From contig NZ_CP050301.1 in NCBI RefSeq assembly GCF_014189505.1, forward strand, positions 875,501 through 939,500: a stretch of DNA of 64,000 bases, given 5' to 3'. Shown piece by piece: positions 1 to 7,880 of this stretch. The notes under the pieces are model-generated. The model ran no database searches and was not told where the DNA came from. It worked only from the letters and a program-made list of their open reading frames with translations. The stretch is from Phyllobacterium sp. 628. GTDB taxonomy: Bacteria; Pseudomonadota; Alphaproteobacteria; Rhizobiales; Rhizobiaceae. Position numbers and translations under genes: made by a program. Each line of letters starts with the position of its first letter. The stretch's first letter is position 1.

Positions 1-278
1 CCGGAATTTCCGATCTGGACCGTATCCGCACCATCTGCGCCTCGGTGTCGAAGCCCGTAAGCGTGCTTGCACCATCGGGTCTCAGCGTCAGCGAGCTGGC
101 CTCGGTGGGCGTGCGGCGTGTCTCGCTCGGACCGCGCCTCACCACAGCAGCATTCACCGCGATCCACGATGCGGCCCGCGAGGTGCTGGACAAGGGAACA
201 TTCAATTTTACCAGGACAGGCGTGCCATTCGGCGACCTGCAAAAGCTCTTTTCGCAGGAAGCAGACAAGGAAAACTAA
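1..278 (+). CDS. Isocitrate lyase/PEP mutase family protein, C-terminal part
   Basis: The gene enters from the left edge; only about the last 92 residues are visible, in the frame that begins at base 3. The visible part reads as the end of a TIM barrel of the isocitrate lyase/phosphoenolpyruvate mutase superfamily: a KPVSVLAPSGLSVSELASVG segment followed by GVRRVSLGP, the typical last beta strand before the helical tail. Members cleave or rearrange C-C or P-C bonds of 2-oxo acid derivatives. The exact substrate cannot be told without the catalytic loop, which lies outside the window. It is followed after 2 bases by a HAD phosphatase gene, so it is probably the first visible gene of an operon running to 1941. 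Confidence 0.8.
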   Translation, partial: GISDLDRIRTICASVSKPVSVLAPSGLSVSELASVGVRRVSLGPRLTTAAFTAIHDAAREVLDKGTFNFTRTGVPFGDLQKLFSQEADKEN

Positions 279-280
279 GC

Positions 281-937
281 ATGACCCGCCCCGAGCTGGT
301 GATTTTCGACTGTGACGGGGTCCTGGTCGACACCGAAACCCTTGCCAATCAGCATCTCATCAAGATGCTCAATGCTTCCGGCTATCCCATCACGTTCGAT
401 GAGGCGCGCAAGAACCTCTGCGGCATGCCGATGCGCGCCGTGAAGGAAAAGGTCGAGGCGGAAGGCTATTCCCTTGGCGAGGATTTCGTTGAGCGCTGGT
501 ATCAGGCAATTCCGATCATTTTCGAGAACGGCGTCGAGGCCATCCCGCATATTGAAGACGTCATCGGTGCAGTGAAGCAATCCGGACTGTCCTATTGCGT
601 GGCGTCTTCTGCCCATGTGGAAAAGATGCACCTGACATTGGGCAAGACCGGCTTGATCAGCCATTTCAAGGATGTGCTCTACAGCGCCTCCATGGTGCCG
701 CGCGGCAAACCTTTTCCTGATCTCTTCCTGCATGCGGCCAAAGAGATGGGTTTTGAGCCCTCCCGCGCTGTGGTGATCGAGGACAGCGTTGCCGGAACCA
801 CGGCGGGCACAGCGGCAGGCATGCGGGTGTTTTCCTATTGCGGCGATGAACATGCTGATCATGCAGGCCTGACGGCAGCTGGCGGTATCCTGTTTGATGA
901 TATGCGCAAGCTGCCAGCGCTTCTGGGCATCGCCTGA
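281..937 (+). CDS. HAD-superfamily hydrolase (beta-phosphoglucomutase-like)
   Basis: A 218-residue protein with the complete HAD motif set. Motif I is FDCDGVLVDTE near residue 9, with the nucleophile and acid/base aspartates. Motif II is the Ser in VASSA near 107, motif III is the Lys in PRGKPFP near 143, and motif IV is the acidic pair in VVIEDS. A helical cap follows motif I, as in subfamily IA. Such enzymes dephosphorylate small phosphorylated metabolites or isomerise sugar phosphates; the substrate is unknown. It starts 2 bases after the PEP-mutase-like gene and its stop overlaps the next ATG by one base, so the three genes are probably co-transcribed. A paralogue lies at 33586-34269 in the polyol locus. 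Confidence 0.9.
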   Translation: MTRPELVIFDCDGVLVDTETLANQHLIKMLNASGYPITFDEARKNLCGMPMRAVKEKVEAEGYSLGEDFVERWYQAIPIIFENGVEAIPHIEDVIGAVKQSGLSYCVASSAHVEKMHLTLGKTGLISHFKDVLYSASMVPRGKPFPDLFLHAAKEMGFEPSRAVVIEDSVAGTTAGTAAGMRVFSYCGDEHADHAGLTAAGGILFDDMRKLPALLGIA

Positions 938-1941
938 TGGCCCTGCCGCTCACTGTCATCGATATGCACACGGGAGGCGAGCCGCTGCGCATCATCACCG
1001 GCGGTTATCCCGATCTGCCAAAAGGCACGATCCTGGAAAAACGCGCCTATGTCCGTGATCATCTTGATCACTTGCGCAAGATATTGATGTTCGAACCGCG
1101 CGGCCATTTCGACATGTATGGCGCGCTGCTGGTGCAGCCGAATTTGCCCGGAGCTGATCTCGCTGTGCTGTTCATGCACAATGAGGGCTATTCGACCATG
1201 TGCGGCCACGCAATCATCGCGCTCGGCCGCTACGCCATCGATTACGGTCTGGTTGAGAAAGTAGAGCCGGTTACAACGGTTCATATCGAATGTCCCTGCG
1301 GCATGGTCGTGGCCTCGGTCGAGGTCAAAGATGGCAAATCCGCCAGTGTCTCGTTTGAAAGCGTCCCCGCCTTTTTGTTCGCTAAAGACCGGACCGTCAA
1401 CCTGCCGCCCTATGGCGATGTAACGTTCGATGTGGCCTATGGCGGTGCTTATTATGCGCTGGCCCATTGCAGCCAGTTCGGCCTTGAGTTCGGCCGCGAT
1501 CCCGCAGCCAAATTCAAAGAGGCGGCAACACTGCTTACCGAAGCGGTGAAAGAAGCCGTGCCGCTCGAACATCCCGATCATGAGGATCTTGCCTTTCTCT
1601 ACGGTTCCATCCTGACGGATGGACTGGATAGTTGGTCGGAAGCGCCGACGAAAAATGTCTGTATTTTTGCCGATGCGCAGCTTGATCGTTCGCCCACAGG
1701 TTCAGGCGTGACAGCGCGGCTTGCTGCTATGCATGCCAAGGGCCAGATCCATGCGACCGAAGCCCGGATTTTTGAAAGCATTGTCGGCTCGCGCTTTGCC
1801 GGGGCGGTCGCTTCCGTGACCAAGGCCGGAACGTTCGATGCCATTACGGCGCGGGTCTCCGGCCATGCCTATTATAGCGGCAAAGCGGAATTCCTCGTTG
1901 AGGATGATGATCCGCTGGGACAGGGATTTCTGGTTCTCTAG
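937..1941 (+). CDS. Proline racemase family enzyme, probably trans-3-hydroxy-L-proline dehydratase
   Basis: A 334-residue member of the proline racemase fold, with a MHTGGEP start motif and an MCGHA box. In this family the two catalytic residues identify the activity. Racemases and 4-hydroxyproline epimerases have Cys/Cys, while trans-3-hydroxy-L-proline dehydratases keep the first Cys and carry Thr at the second site. Here Cys89 (MCGHA) and Thr254 (SPTGSG) are seen, matching the dehydratase type, which converts trans-3-hydroxy-L-proline to delta-1-pyrroline-2-carboxylate. It overlaps the HAD gene by one base (TGATG), implying translational coupling. Specificity is inferred from these two residues only. 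Confidence 0.85.
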   Translation: MALPLTVIDMHTGGEPLRIITGGYPDLPKGTILEKRAYVRDHLDHLRKILMFEPRGHFDMYGALLVQPNLPGADLAVLFMHNEGYSTMCGHAIIALGRYAIDYGLVEKVEPVTTVHIECPCGMVVASVEVKDGKSASVSFESVPAFLFAKDRTVNLPPYGDVTFDVAYGGAYYALAHCSQFGLEFGRDPAAKFKEAATLLTEAVKEAVPLEHPDHEDLAFLYGSILTDGLDSWSEAPTKNVCIFADAQLDRSPTGSGVTARLAAMHAKGQIHATEARIFESIVGSRFAGAVASVTKAGTFDAITARVSGHAYYSGKAEFLVEDDDPLGQGFLVL

Positions 1942-1954
1942 GGGGAGGTTGAGC

Positions 1955-2344
1955 ATGCTCGGACGAATTGCGGGTGCTTTGGGTTTTTCGCTTTTAATGG
2001 CAACCGCGCCGGTACATGCGGAGGACAAGAAACCGGTTGATCCGAGGATCATGAAGATTGCCGACGAACTGAGGATGGCCGTGTCAAGATGCTGGCTACC
2101 GCCAGCAGCGCCCAAAAGCCCACCATTAAGGGTTGCGGTGAAACTTCAGCTTGCAAAGGATGGCTCCATCATCGGTCAGCCACAAGTGACGACGCCCAAA
2201 AAAAGCAATGCCTACGATCTGTTGGCAAAAAGTACCGTCCAGGCGCTCGTTCGCTGCGCACCTTACAAGGTTGTCGCTGAGAACCCCGATCTTTATGAGG
2301 ATTTGAAAGAAATCAATATGAACTTCGTGAGCCCGGACAACTGA
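1955..2344 (+). CDS. Exported protein with a TonB/TolA C-terminal-like domain
   Basis: The ATG at 1955, preceded by a GGGGGAGG ribosome site, gives 129 residues. A signal peptide (MLGRIAGALGFSLLMATAPVHA) is predicted, then a charged helix, then a beta-rich region with VAVKLQLAKDGSIIG and a conserved-looking Cys pair around residues 46 and 96. The pattern of a strand, DGSI, a helix with LLAKSTVQALVRCAPY, and a final strand is that of TonB/TolA C-terminal domains, although no N-terminal TM anchor beyond the signal is seen. It is probably periplasmic. It starts 14 bases after the racemase-family gene. The function is unknown. Confidence 0.75.
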   Translation: MLGRIAGALGFSLLMATAPVHAEDKKPVDPRIMKIADELRMAVSRCWLPPAAPKSPPLRVAVKLQLAKDGSIIGQPQVTTPKKSNAYDLLAKSTVQALVRCAPYKVVAENPDLYEDLKEINMNFVSPDN

Positions 2345-2438
2345 AACGCTCCGTGAAATTGAACCGCGTCCAATCCGGATTGCCAGCGCCCGAAATCGGA
2401 GTATTCTCCGCCGCGCTGACTCCACATAGAGATCGATC

Positions 2439-3059
2439 ATGACACTTGCCGGTTTTGTTGCCTATTCGGGCGCTCTTGCCATTGCCGCCGCCATTCCGGG
2501 GCCGGGTATCACAGCTTTGATCGCGCGCGCTTTGGGTTCGGGTTTTCGCTCGGCAGTGTTCATGTCGCTCGGCCTCGTTATCGGCGATCTGACATACCTC
2601 ACCGCTGTTGTACTTGGCCTGTCGATGCTCGCTCAAACTTTCGGCACGGTGTTTCTCCTGATCAAATGGGCGGGTGTAGCTTATCTTGCCTATCTCGCAT
2701 GGCGTTTCTGGAATGCCGGTATCACGGCTGAAAAGATCGAGGCGCGCAGTGGCGGCGGCGGTGTTTTTTCCGGCATTCTCTCCGGTCTTGCCGTAACGCT
2801 GGGCAATCCCAAAACCATGATTTTCTATATCGCGCTGACGCCGACATTGATCGATCTGCATACCATCACGCTTGGCGATTATGCGGTGCTGGCAGCGGTC
2901 ACGGTGTTAACTCTTCTGGTTGTGCTGGTGCCCTATCTTATGCTGGCCGCCAAGGCGCGCTGGTTTCTGCAATCACCACGGGCATTGAAAAGATTGAACC
3001 GTACGGCCGCTGCTTTCATGGCCGGTGCGGCATTGGCCATTGCAGGCCGGACCTCCTGA
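2439..3059 (+). CDS. LysE/RhtB family amino-acid exporter
   Basis: A 206-residue membrane protein with about six hydrophobic segments and the family signature IPGPGITALIARALGSG near the N terminus (residues 19-35), followed by FRSAVFMSLGLVIGD. LysE/RhtB proteins export amino acids or their analogues across the inner membrane. The substrate is not predictable. It stands alone, with about 95 bases before it and about 135 bases to cysK. A second member of the family is at 5550-6161 on the other strand. Confidence 0.9.
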   Translation: MTLAGFVAYSGALAIAAAIPGPGITALIARALGSGFRSAVFMSLGLVIGDLTYLTAVVLGLSMLAQTFGTVFLLIKWAGVAYLAYLAWRFWNAGITAEKIEARSGGGGVFSGILSGLAVTLGNPKTMIFYIALTPTLIDLHTITLGDYAVLAAVTVLTLLVVLVPYLMLAAKARWFLQSPRALKRLNRTAAAFMAGAALAIAGRTS

Positions 3060-3196
3060 CCATAGAAATTTATTCTAACACTATACCCATATTGGTACAT
3101 TTTTCCCAAGAATGTGCCATTTGCGCATGAGTTCGACTATGAATTTTCAAGCCTGCGCCATAAGATGTTTGTTAGTTCAATTGAGGGAGCACTTCC

Positions 3197-4171
3197 ATGA
3201 GCACGAGTGACGCGCGCAAACTCGGTCGCGGCCGTATCTACAATTCCATTGTCGATACAATCGGCGATACGCCCATTGTTCGCCTTGATAAGCTGGCAAA
3301 GGATCAGGGCGTCGGCGCCAATCTGCTGGCCAAGCTCGAATTCTTCAATCCGATTGCCAGCGTGAAGGACCGCATTGGTGTTGCGCTGATCGAGGCTTTG
3401 GAAGCGCAGGGCAAAGCCACGCCCGGCAAGACCACGCTGGTCGAACCAACCTCGGGCAATACAGGCATTGCGCTCGCATTTGCTGCGGCATCCAAGGGCT
3501 ATCGCCTCATCCTCACCATGCCGGAAACAATGTCGGTGGAGCGCCGCAAGATGCTCAAGCTGCTCGGTGCAGAACTGGTTCTGACCGAAGGCGCCAAGGG
3601 CATGAAGGGCGCTATTGCCAAGGCCAATGAACTCGTCGAAACAACACCGGATGCAGTCATCCCTGGCCAGTTCGACAATCCGGCCAATCCGGAAATTCAC
3701 CGGAAGACTACGGCCGAAGAAATCTGGAACGATACGGACGGCAAAGTCGATATTTTCGTCTCCGGCATCGGCACCGGCGGCACCATTACCGGTGTCGGTC
3801 AGGTGCTCAAGCAGCGCAAACCGGATGTGCGGATCGTCGCGGTTGAGCCCAAGGACTCGCCTGTACTTTCCGGCGGCAATCCCGGCCCGCACAAGATTCA
3901 GGGCATCGGCGCCGGTTTTGCCCCGCAGGTGTTGGACACGCACATTTATGACGAGGTGATTCAGGTCTCCAATGACGATGCGTTCACCAATGCCCGTCTG
4001 GTGGCCAAGCTCGAAGGCGTGCCGGTTGGCATCTCCTCCGGCGCCGCACTTACCGCCGCCATCGAACTCGGCAAGCGCCCGGAGAACAAGGGCAAGAATA
4101 TTGTCGTGATCATCCCGTCTTTCGCCGAGCGCTACCTGTCAACAGCCTTGTTTGACGGCCTCGACGCCTGA
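3197..4171 (+). CDS. cysK: Cysteine synthase A (O-acetylserine sulfhydrylase)
   Basis: A 324-residue fold-type II PLP enzyme that makes L-cysteine from O-acetylserine and sulfide in the cytoplasm. The PLP lysine is K57 in [11 protein letters not shown]. The substrate loop TSGNTGIAL and the phosphate-binding [10 protein letters not shown] are present, and the length is normal for CysK. The ATG at 3197 follows GAGGGAG at a good distance. A clear terminator follows at 4193-4235, so the gene seems to be a single-gene unit. Confidence 0.96.
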   Translation: MSTSDARKLGRGRIYNSIVDTIGDTPIVRLDKLAKDQGVGANLLAKLEFFNPIASVKDRIGVALIEALEAQGKATPGKTTLVEPTSGNTGIALAFAAASKGYRLILTMPETMSVERRKMLKLLGAELVLTEGAKGMKGAIAKANELVETTPDAVIPGQFDNPANPEIHRKTTAEEIWNDTDGKVDIFVSGIGTGGTITGVGQVLKQRKPDVRIVAVEPKDSPVLSGGNPGPHKIQGIGAGFAPQVLDTHIYDEVIQVSNDDAFTNARLVAKLEGVPVGISSGAALTAAIELGKRPENKGKNIVVIIPSFAERYLSTALFDGLDA

Positions 4172-4192
4172 TCGTTAACGTCTCGGAAAATC

Positions 4193-4235
4193 AGCCCCGT
4201 CTCGCGCCAAGCGCCGGATGGGGCTGTTTGTTTTC
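4193..4235 (+). terminator. Rho-independent terminator after cysK
   Basis: An AGCCCC arm (4193-4198) pairs with GGGGCT (4220-4225), with GC-rich pairing inside the loop, followed by TGTTTGTTTT. It lies 22 bases after the cysK stop codon. Confidence 0.75.
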
Positions 4236-4331
4236 AAGCCCGAATATTCAATTGATACTTCGGCCGTCATCGAAGCATCGCCGTTGGCATGCTTCTAATA
4301 TCCGGGTCAGTCCACACAAGGAATGGCCGAT

Positions 4332-4664
4332 ATGACTATCACCTGCATTATCAAATATGAGATCGATCCGTATCAGAAAGATGCGTTCGAAGACTATGCG
4401 CGCAACTGGAACGAGGCAATTCCGCGCTGTGGGGCTGATCTGATCGGCTACTACGCGCCACATGAGGGCTCGGCAACGCTGGCCTATGGTATTTACAACA
4501 TTGACGATCTGGCTGCCTATGAGGCTTACCGCGCGAGACTCAGCGCCGATCCGCTGGGCCGGGCCAATTATGAGTTTTCCAGGGAACGCAAGTTTATCCG
4601 CCGTGAGGATCGGACATTCCTGCGCCGCGTCACGGGTAACAATGGGGGAGGACTGATCAAATGA
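4332..4664 (+). CDS. NIPSNAP family protein
   Basis: A small (110-residue) ferredoxin-like alpha/beta barrel protein. The start ITCIIKYEIDPYQKDAFEDY and the later RRVTG tail are typical of bacterial NIPSNAP-family proteins, whose function is largely unknown. An in-frame ATG lies at 4323, but AAGGA (4318-4322) directly abuts it and is at the right distance from the ATG at 4332, so 4332 is preferred. The stop overlaps the start of the next gene (ATGA), which encodes another dimeric alpha/beta barrel protein, so the pair is translationally coupled. Confidence 0.82.
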   Translation: MTITCIIKYEIDPYQKDAFEDYARNWNEAIPRCGADLIGYYAPHEGSATLAYGIYNIDDLAAYEAYRARLSADPLGRANYEFSRERKFIRREDRTFLRRVTGNNGGGLIK

Positions 4665-5008
4665 TTGCGGTGATCTTCGAGGTTGAGCCGGCCAGCGGCC
4701 ATGATCACGAATATTTCGAGCGAGCGGCCAATTTGCGCCCGCTGCTGGAAAAGATGGACGGGTTCATTTCCGTCGAACGGTTCCGCAGTCTTGCCAACGA
4801 GAACCGCTATCTTTCCCTGTCATTCTGGCGTGATGAAGCGTCAGTTGCGGCTTGGCGCCAGACCGAGGAACATCGCGCTGCCCAAAGCGCAGGCCGCGCC
4901 GGGGTCTTTGCCGATTACCGGCTGCGGATTGCGGCTGTTATGCGTGACTATGGCCTGCGAGCCCGTGATGAGGCTCCGCTTGATGCGAGAAGTTACCATC
5001 ATGCCTGA
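4661..5008 (+). CDS. Antibiotic biosynthesis monooxygenase (ABM) domain protein
   Basis: 115 residues with the ABM/dimeric alpha-beta barrel pattern: VIFEVEPASGH, a helix with the LLEKMDGFISVERF hallmark, then RYLSLSFWRDEASVAAWR near residue 50, and a final strand. Bacterial ABM-like proteins of this type range from quinol monooxygenases to heme-degrading enzymes; no decisive residue is recognised here. It is coupled to the NIPSNAP-family gene by a 4-base overlap, suggesting a joint role. Confidence 0.82.
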   Translation: MIAVIFEVEPASGHDHEYFERAANLRPLLEKMDGFISVERFRSLANENRYLSLSFWRDEASVAAWRQTEEHRAAQSAGRAGVFADYRLRIAAVMRDYGLRARDEAPLDARSYHHA

Positions 5009-5133
5009 CCGTGGTTGCGCTGTGCACAGGCAGGGCCGGGGCCGCGCATGTAATGGCGTTCCGGCCGGTAGGTCGGTACAATGAATTCGCGGACGACGCG
5101 AAGCGTGTCGCGCAGTTGAACGAGTATGGTCAT
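4999..5133 (-). CDS. Possible 44-residue protein
   Basis: A short reading frame beginning MTILVQLRDTLRVVREF on the minus strand, with AGGA eight bases before its ATG (start at 5133). It is rich in Arg and ends in a Pro/Cys-containing tail. Its 3' end overlaps the end of the ABM gene by 10 bases. The good ribosome site and amphipathic N terminus are the only support, and no family is recognised. Confidence 0.35.
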   Translation of the reverse strand: MTILVQLRDTLRVVREFIVPTYRPERHYMRGPGPACAQRNHGQA

Positions 5134-5320
5134 ATCTTCGATCCTGAATCTGCAATCGCCCGAAAAATCGGTTAGCGATCATTTGACTAAAATTTAACCT
5201 CTAAAGATGAACGCTTGCTGAATACGAATGGTAAAAACAAGATAAATTCATGGAAAATTAGCCTTAACCTATTGGGCAAGCGCTGTTTTTCCTGTTGAAA
5301 AGAAAAAATGAAACCCGGCG

Positions 5321-5533
5321 TTAACCACCGGTTTTCCCGCATTTTGATTCGGTGAACGGGGTCGCCGCGTGTATGGCCCGAAGCACGGCATCAAGAAGGA
5401 TCGCGAAAAGCGCTAGGCTCTGCCAGACCGAATTTTCTTTGGTTGAATGCGTGCAAGATGTGCGGCCCGGATCAGTGTTTGCATGACCCTGTCCCGCGCG
5501 CGCCAGTTTGTCGGGTGCAGGGATAACATCCAA
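5321..5533 (-). CDS. Doubtful 70-residue reading frame downstream of the LysE-family gene
   Basis: This frame begins 17 bases after the LysE-family stop on the same strand. It has one hydrophobic stretch (SLALFAILLDAVLRAIHAA) that could be a membrane helix. No strong ribosome site is seen and no family is recognised. Apart from this frame, the 5134-5549 stretch shows only AT-rich sequence around 5180-5310, with no further gene evident. Confidence 0.22.
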   Translation of the reverse strand: MDVIPAPDKLARAGQGHANTDPGRTSCTHSTKENSVWQSLALFAILLDAVLRAIHAATPFTESKCGKTGG

Positions 5534-5549
5534 GCTGTAGAGAGGGTGC

Positions 5550-6161
5550 TCATCGCCCGGCCATGAAAACGGCTGCCGCGATCAGCATTCCGCCCGCGCC
5601 GCCTTCAATCATTCTGCGGCGCCTGTCACTGAGCGTGCTGCGGCTGCCGATGCGGCCGATGGCGAGGCTCAAAACCGTATAGACAGTGCCGCACCAGAAG
5701 ATGAAGGCCGCAGACAGAATGGCCGCCTGTAAAGGCACACTGCCGCCCGGATGGATGAATTGCGGCAGAATGGCAAAATAGATCATCATGCCCTTGGGAT
5801 TAAGGACAGCTGTCAGGAAACCGCGGCGCACCTGTGCCGTTATTGCAGTGCTGGCAAGGTTCAGCTTGTTCGCGCTCAGTGCCGAACCAATCAATTTGCA
5901 GGCGAGATAAACCAGATAGACGATACCGGTCCACCGCAGCGCTTCAAACAACACCGGTGAGGCAGCCACGAGGACAGCAATGCCCAGCGCCACAAGTGCC
6001 GAGTGGACAACATAGCCAAGACAGACGCCAGTCGTGGCACGTAAACCGGCGGCCGTTCCGCCTGATATGGCTTGCGATGTCACAAACAGCATGTCTGGAC
6101 CCGGCGTGCAGATCAGCGGCAGGACAGTGGCGGTAAAAAGCAGCAGCGTGTGTGTTTCCAT
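5550..6161 (-). CDS. LysE/RhtB family exporter
   Basis: About 203 residues starting METHTLLLF (ATG at 6161). In-frame starts at 6170 and 6218 would add a charged leader not typical of the family. The hallmark CTPGPDMLFVTSQAISGG is near residue 17, and five or six TM segments are visible. It is transcribed divergently from the Lrp/AsnC regulator at 6273. That is the usual arrangement for an amino-acid exporter under its own Lrp-type control, so it probably exports the effector amino acid. Confidence 0.88.
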   Translation of the reverse strand: METHTLLLFTATVLPLICTPGPDMLFVTSQAISGGTAAGLRATTGVCLGYVVHSALVALGIAVLVAASPVLFEALRWTGIVYLVYLACKLIGSALSANKLNLASTAITAQVRRGFLTAVLNPKGMMIYFAILPQFIHPGGSVPLQAAILSAAFIFWCGTVYTVLSLAIGRIGSRSTLSDRRRRMIEGGAGGMLIAAAVFMAGR

Positions 6162-6272
6162 AACTGGCATTGTAAGGCACAGCGGCCGCCATCGGGTTGC
6201 AAACATACCAGTTTTCATGTGATTATTAGCATCTAAATAATACTTAACTACTAATCTTAGCAGGCAATACCA

Positions 6273-6734
6273 ATGATATTGGATGAGATAGACAAGCGTA
6301 TTCTTCGCGCGCTCCAGAAGGACGGGCGCATTCAGAATATAGAGCTTGCCCGGGAAGCAGGGTTATCGCCGTCGCCTTGCCTGCGCCGGGTGCGGCTGTT
6401 GGAGGAGGCCGGGATTATCGACCGCTATGTCGCCGTGCTGAACCCGGCGAAGGTCGACCTGTCGCTCTCCATGTTCGCGCGCGTATGGCTGATCGCGCAG
6501 GATGCCGAAACCATTGATCACTTTATTGAAGCGATGACACGGCTGCCCCAGGTCGTCGAATGTTACATCATGCTGGGTGAGAGCGATGCGCTGTTGCGGG
6601 TCGTGGTCGCCGATCTCGATGGCTACCGGCGCTTTCAGGCTGCGCACCTGACGCGCAAGAACGGCATACAGAACGTCAAGACCGACGTTCCGAGCCAGAT
6701 TGTCAAGCAGACCTATGCGTTGCCGCTGGACTGA
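6273..6734 (+). CDS. Lrp/AsnC family transcriptional regulator
   Basis: 153 residues. The N-terminal helix-turn-helix reads LDEIDKRILRALQKDGRIQN, then ELAREAGLSPSPCLRRVRLLEEAGII. The C-terminal RAM ligand-binding domain has VVECYIMLGESDALLRVVV. Such proteins bind DNA as dimers or octamers and sense amino acids. The AT-rich 111-base gap to the divergent LysE-family gene probably holds its operator. It likely controls that exporter. Confidence 0.93.
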   Translation: MILDEIDKRILRALQKDGRIQNIELAREAGLSPSPCLRRVRLLEEAGIIDRYVAVLNPAKVDLSLSMFARVWLIAQDAETIDHFIEAMTRLPQVVECYIMLGESDALLRVVVADLDGYRRFQAAHLTRKNGIQNVKTDVPSQIVKQTYALPLD

Positions 6735-6742
6735 TCCCGGCG

Positions 6743-7726
6743 TCAGGCATTGCCAATCAGAATACCGGTTGCCAGCACCAGCCCGCCGCCGAGCACCACC
6801 TGTATGGCGGCGCGGAAGAACGGTGTTTCCATATATTTGTGCTGGATATAGGCAATCGCCCAGAGCTCGACGAAAACCACCAGTGCGGCGATAGTCGTGG
6901 CCGTCCAGAAATCCGGGATTAGATAGGGCAGGGCATGACCAAGGCCGCCGAGCGCCGTCATGATACCATTGGCGAGACCACGCTTCAGCGGTGAACCACG
7001 CCCCGATAGCCTGCCATCGTCGTGTGCGGCTTCAGTGAATCCCATGGAAATACCAGCACCGAGCGATGCGGAAAGGCCGACGAGAAATGTCTGCCATGTA
7101 TCCTGTGTGGCAAAGGCGGCGGCAAAGATCGGAGCAAGCGTTGAAACGGAACCGTCCATCAACCCGGCCAGCCCCGGCTGCACATAGGTCAGGAGAAACT
7201 GGCGCTTCTCCGTCTGTTTCTCGTCCTGCTGCACCGCGTCCGGCGTATGCTGTTCGCCCAGCCGGTGCGCCAGTGATTCATGCGTCTTTTCGGCAATGGC
7301 AAGATCGCCCAGCAATTTGCGGGTCGAGGCATCGCTGACCAGCTTCACCGCTTCCGTATAGAAACGGTAAGCCTGCTCCTCCATCTTCTCCGCCATCGCC
7401 CGTACCTTGTCGATGCCAAGGGGCCGCACCAGCCAGTCGGGCTTGCGCTCGAGATAACCCCGCACATGCTCGCGCCGGATCAGTGGAATGCGGTCGCCAA
7501 AGCGCTCGCGGTGCAGATCGATGAGCACTTGCCGATGCTGGTTCTCTTCCTCAGCCATATCCTCGAACACCTTGGCGCTTTGCGGAAAATCATCACGAAG
7601 TCCGTCCGCATAGGCGAGATAAATGCGCGCGTCATCCTCTTCCGATGAGATGGCAAGCGCTAGAATCTGCTGTTCCGATAAAGTGTTGAGGTCGTAGCGG
7701 CGAGGGCCGAAGAAGCGGCTGAGCAT
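6743..7726 (-). CDS. mbfA: Membrane-bound ferritin/iron exporter MbfA (rubrerythrin-VIT1 fusion)
   Basis: An N-terminal rubrerythrin-like four-helix domain (ISSEEDDARIYLAYADG, then AEEENQHRQVL, with Glu/His di-iron ligands, residues about 20-160) is fused to a C-terminal VIT1/CCC1-type membrane domain (PGLAGLMDGSVSTLAPIF, then GISMGFTEAAHDDG). This architecture is that of MbfA, an inner-membrane iron exporter protecting rhizobia from iron and peroxide stress. AGGA lies 7 bases before the ATG at 7726 but only 1 base before the ATG at 7732, so 7726 is chosen. A perfect Irr-type iron control element lies just upstream (7740-7756). Confidence 0.94.
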   Translation of the reverse strand: MLSRFFGPRRYDLNTLSEQQILALAISSEEDDARIYLAYADGLRDDFPQSAKVFEDMAEEENQHRQVLIDLHRERFGDRIPLIRREHVRGYLERKPDWLVRPLGIDKVRAMAEKMEEQAYRFYTEAVKLVSDASTRKLLGDLAIAEKTHESLAHRLGEQHTPDAVQQDEKQTEKRQFLLTYVQPGLAGLMDGSVSTLAPIFAAAFATQDTWQTFLVGLSASLGAGISMGFTEAAHDDGRLSGRGSPLKRGLANGIMTALGGLGHALPYLIPDFWTATTIAALVVFVELWAIAYIQHKYMETPFFRAAIQVVLGGGLVLATGILIGNA

Positions 7727-7739
7727 GGTCATATCCTAA

Positions 7740-7756
7740 TTTAGAATAATTCTAAA
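7740..7756 (-). promoter_or_regulatory. Irr box (iron control element, ICE) upstream of mbfA
   Basis: The 17-base perfect palindrome TTTAGAATAATTCTAAA lies 14 bases before the mbfA start. It matches the ICE motif (TTTAGAA-N3-TTCTAAA form) bound by Irr in Hyphomicrobiales. In related bacteria Irr represses mbfA when iron is low. The palindrome so close to the start implies that Irr blocks transcription initiation. Confidence 0.85.
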
Positions 7757-7880
7757 CTATAACTTTAAGGCAGGCTTTGCAAGAGGCGCTCCGGGGACAA
7801 TGATGACAATGATTTGGATGGCGAAACTGCGCGCCGGTGGTATGAATTATTCCACGCCCACAGATATAGCCGAGGATCCG

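Noticed and set aside
859-1581. 240-codon minus-strand frame over the racemase-family gene
   Set aside because: Antisense to a clear enzyme gene; no domain pattern.
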